A program made the translations under genes and the position numbers. This document shows positions 5,551 through 6,405 of a stretch of 6,405 nt of DNA, piece by piece. The DNA comes from Vallitaleaceae bacterium (GTDB taxonomy: Bacteria; Bacillota; Clostridia; Lachnospirales; Vallitaleaceae). The notes below the pieces were generated by a model that saw nothing but the letters and a program-made list of their open reading frames with translations, made no database searches and was not told where the DNA came from. Position 1 is the stretch's first letter. Every line of letters starts with the position of its first letter. The DNA is taken from the NCBI GenBank assembly GCA_027858555.1, contig JAQICP010000564.1, positions 1 to 6,405 on the forward strand, written 5' to 3'.

Positions 5551-5648
5551 AGCCCAAAATGGTAATAAACATTTCAAAACAACATAAAGACGGACACTTA
5601 AATACGTATATCAGAGATTTGGATTATCTGAAACAACTGAAGGAATAG
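5547..5648 (+). other. Unassigned small reading frame, 33 residues, possible gene remnant
   Basis: ATG 5547 opens a frame ending at TAG 5646-5648. The product is strongly charged, with ISKQHKDGHLNTYIRDL followed by DYLKQLKE, and its end looks like a natural helical C-terminus. The composition is protein-like, but there is no Shine-Dalgarno sequence before the ATG and I recognise no family. It could be the 3' end of a decayed gene whose upstream part is the 16-residue frame at 5500. A real small protein is less likely. Confidence 0.25.
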
Positions 5649-5673
5649 ACTAAGATTTTGGAGAGGAACTAAT

Positions 5674-6246
5674 ATGAGACCAGAACTTGATTTGAAGATT
5701 AGTGAAGAGGTGTTTCTAGACTACTATTGGCTTAAAGAAGAGCTTGTTGATTTTTGCAAGCGGAATAACCTACCTAGAAGTGGCATGAAAAAAGAGTTGA
5801 CTGACACGATTGCACATTATCTGAAAACAGGCGAGATTCTAAGAGGTGAAAAAGAAAAGTCGATTAAAAAATCAGTAATGCCATCAGCGCTTTCTTTGGA
5901 TACGATAATACCTGTCAGCTATAAGAACGATGAAAATCATCGCGAATTTTTCAAGCAAGTCATTGGGAGCCATTTCAAATTCAATGTCTCATTCATGAAT
6001 TGGATGAAACAAAATGATGGGAAAACATATCAAGTAGCTGTAAATGAATGGCTAAGAATTGAAAGAGAAAAGAAAGATGGCAAGAAAGTGATCATATCAT
6101 CCCAGTTTGAATATAATCAGTATACCCGGGATTTTTTTAATGCTAATTCGGATTTGAACAGAGAAGCAGCAATTATATGTTGGAAATATAAGAAATCACA
6201 AGCTGGAAGCAACAAGTATGAGGATAGGGATAAGGATATATTATAG
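5674..6246 (+). CDS. SAP-like domain protein with DUF6434
   Basis: This 190-residue soluble protein has two parts. Residues ~17-53 form a SAP-like helix-extended-helix: YYWLKEELVDFCKRNNLP, a turn with SGMKKEL and a helix ending in HYLKTGEI. SAP motifs often bind DNA or RNA. A basic linker (54-70, KEKSIKKS) leads to a DUF6434-type region (72-132): LDTIIPVSYKNDENHREFF, then the aromatic core GSHFKFNVSFMNWMK (98-112) and GKTYQVAVNEW (116-126). A conserved-looking tail, QFEYNQYTRDFF (144-155) and AIICWKYKK (166-174), closes the protein. I recall the same architecture in other Firmicutes, always without known function, so binding of nucleic acid is inference from the SAP part only. GGAGAGG at 5660-5666, 7 bp before the ATG, fixes the start. 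It appears to be transcribed on its own or with the upstream small frames. Confidence 0.85.
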   Translation: MRPELDLKISEEVFLDYYWLKEELVDFCKRNNLPRSGMKKELTDTIAHYLKTGEILRGEKEKSIKKSVMPSALSLDTIIPVSYKNDENHREFFKQVIGSHFKFNVSFMNWMKQNDGKTYQVAVNEWLRIEREKKDGKKVIISSQFEYNQYTRDFFNANSDLNREAAIICWKYKKSQAGSNKYEDRDKDIL

Positions 6247-6307
6247 AGATGCACACATAGACGAAACTTGTGAAATCCTTGGATCGCCAGCGGTAGATGT
6301 CAATTGA
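6218..6307 (+). other. Short overlapping frame resembling the start of a GNAT domain
   Basis: Overlapping the end of the SAP gene in another frame, ATG 6218 opens 29 residues containing IYYRDAHIDETCEILG before TGA 6305-6307. 'R.A...D...I..L' is the usual opening of a GNAT acetyltransferase, so this might be the stub of a lost gene. It has no ribosome-binding site, is very short and may be chance. Confidence 0.15.
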
Positions 6308-6314
6308 AATCATA

Positions 6315-6364
6315 TATTTATTAATGATACAGATTATTGTCATAATTATTTATTAATTGTCATA
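6315..6364. repeat. AT-rich direct repeats in the 3' non-coding tail
   Basis: TATTTATTAAT occurs at 6315-6325 and 6347-6357 (32-bp period). ATTGTCATA occurs at 6336-6344 and 6356-6364 (20-bp period). The second copies overlap to form one block. The region 6308-6405 holds no supported gene. The repeats may belong to the promoter or operator region of a gene beyond the right edge, since TTGTCA resembles a -35 box, but no well-spaced -10 partner was found. Confidence 0.35.
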
Positions 6365-6405
6365 GAAGAGTTGAAAATATACTACAGATATAGCAAGAAA
6401 TATAG

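Noticed and set aside
1..6405. CRISPR array, tRNA, rRNA, IS element or prophage gene
   Set aside because: No regularly spaced repeats, no tRNA T-loop signature, no rRNA blocks and no transposase or phage protein motif were seen on either strand.

Overview
The window looks like an AT-rich chromosomal stretch from a Gram-positive anaerobe, most likely a member of the Clostridia. This rests on strong GGAGG-type ribosome-binding sites before most genes, AT-rich codon use and AT-rich spacers. It also rests on protein families that are common in that group: a clostridial-type BFD iron-sulfur domain, a CmpB-type membrane protein, a DUF3795 cysteine-rich protein and a SAP/DUF6434 protein. The genus cannot be fixed from the sequence alone.

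All supported genes lie on the + strand. In order they are: the 3' part of a DUF3788-like gene (cut by the left edge); a GNAT acetyltransferase with a C-terminal BFD-like [2Fe-2S] domain; a 189-bp spacer bounded by short inverted repeats; an HD-domain phosphohydrolase 19 bp upstream of a CmpB-type multipass membrane protein; a PhzF-family isomerase/epimerase-like enzyme; a zinc-free MDR NAD(P)H oxidoreductase; a 509-bp gap holding a possibly structured stretch and the wreck of a squalene-cyclase-like toroid gene; a DUF3795 cysteine-rich protein; a short region with tiny unassigned reading frames; and a SAP/DUF6434 protein. An AT-rich, repeat-containing non-coding tail follows.

The genes do not form one pathway. 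Only two adjacent pairs look co-transcribed, each with a 19-bp gap: DUF3788-like/GNAT-BFD and HD/CmpB. The rest look like single genes, each with its own ribosome-binding site, separated by about 90 to 190 bp or by gene remnants. This resembles a turnover-prone accessory region of small enzymes. The most unusual object is the GNAT-BFD fusion, which joins an acyl-CoA-dependent acetyltransferase to a predicted iron-sulfur module. No CRISPR array, rRNA, tRNA, transposase or phage gene was seen, and no convincing intrinsic terminator was found by eye.
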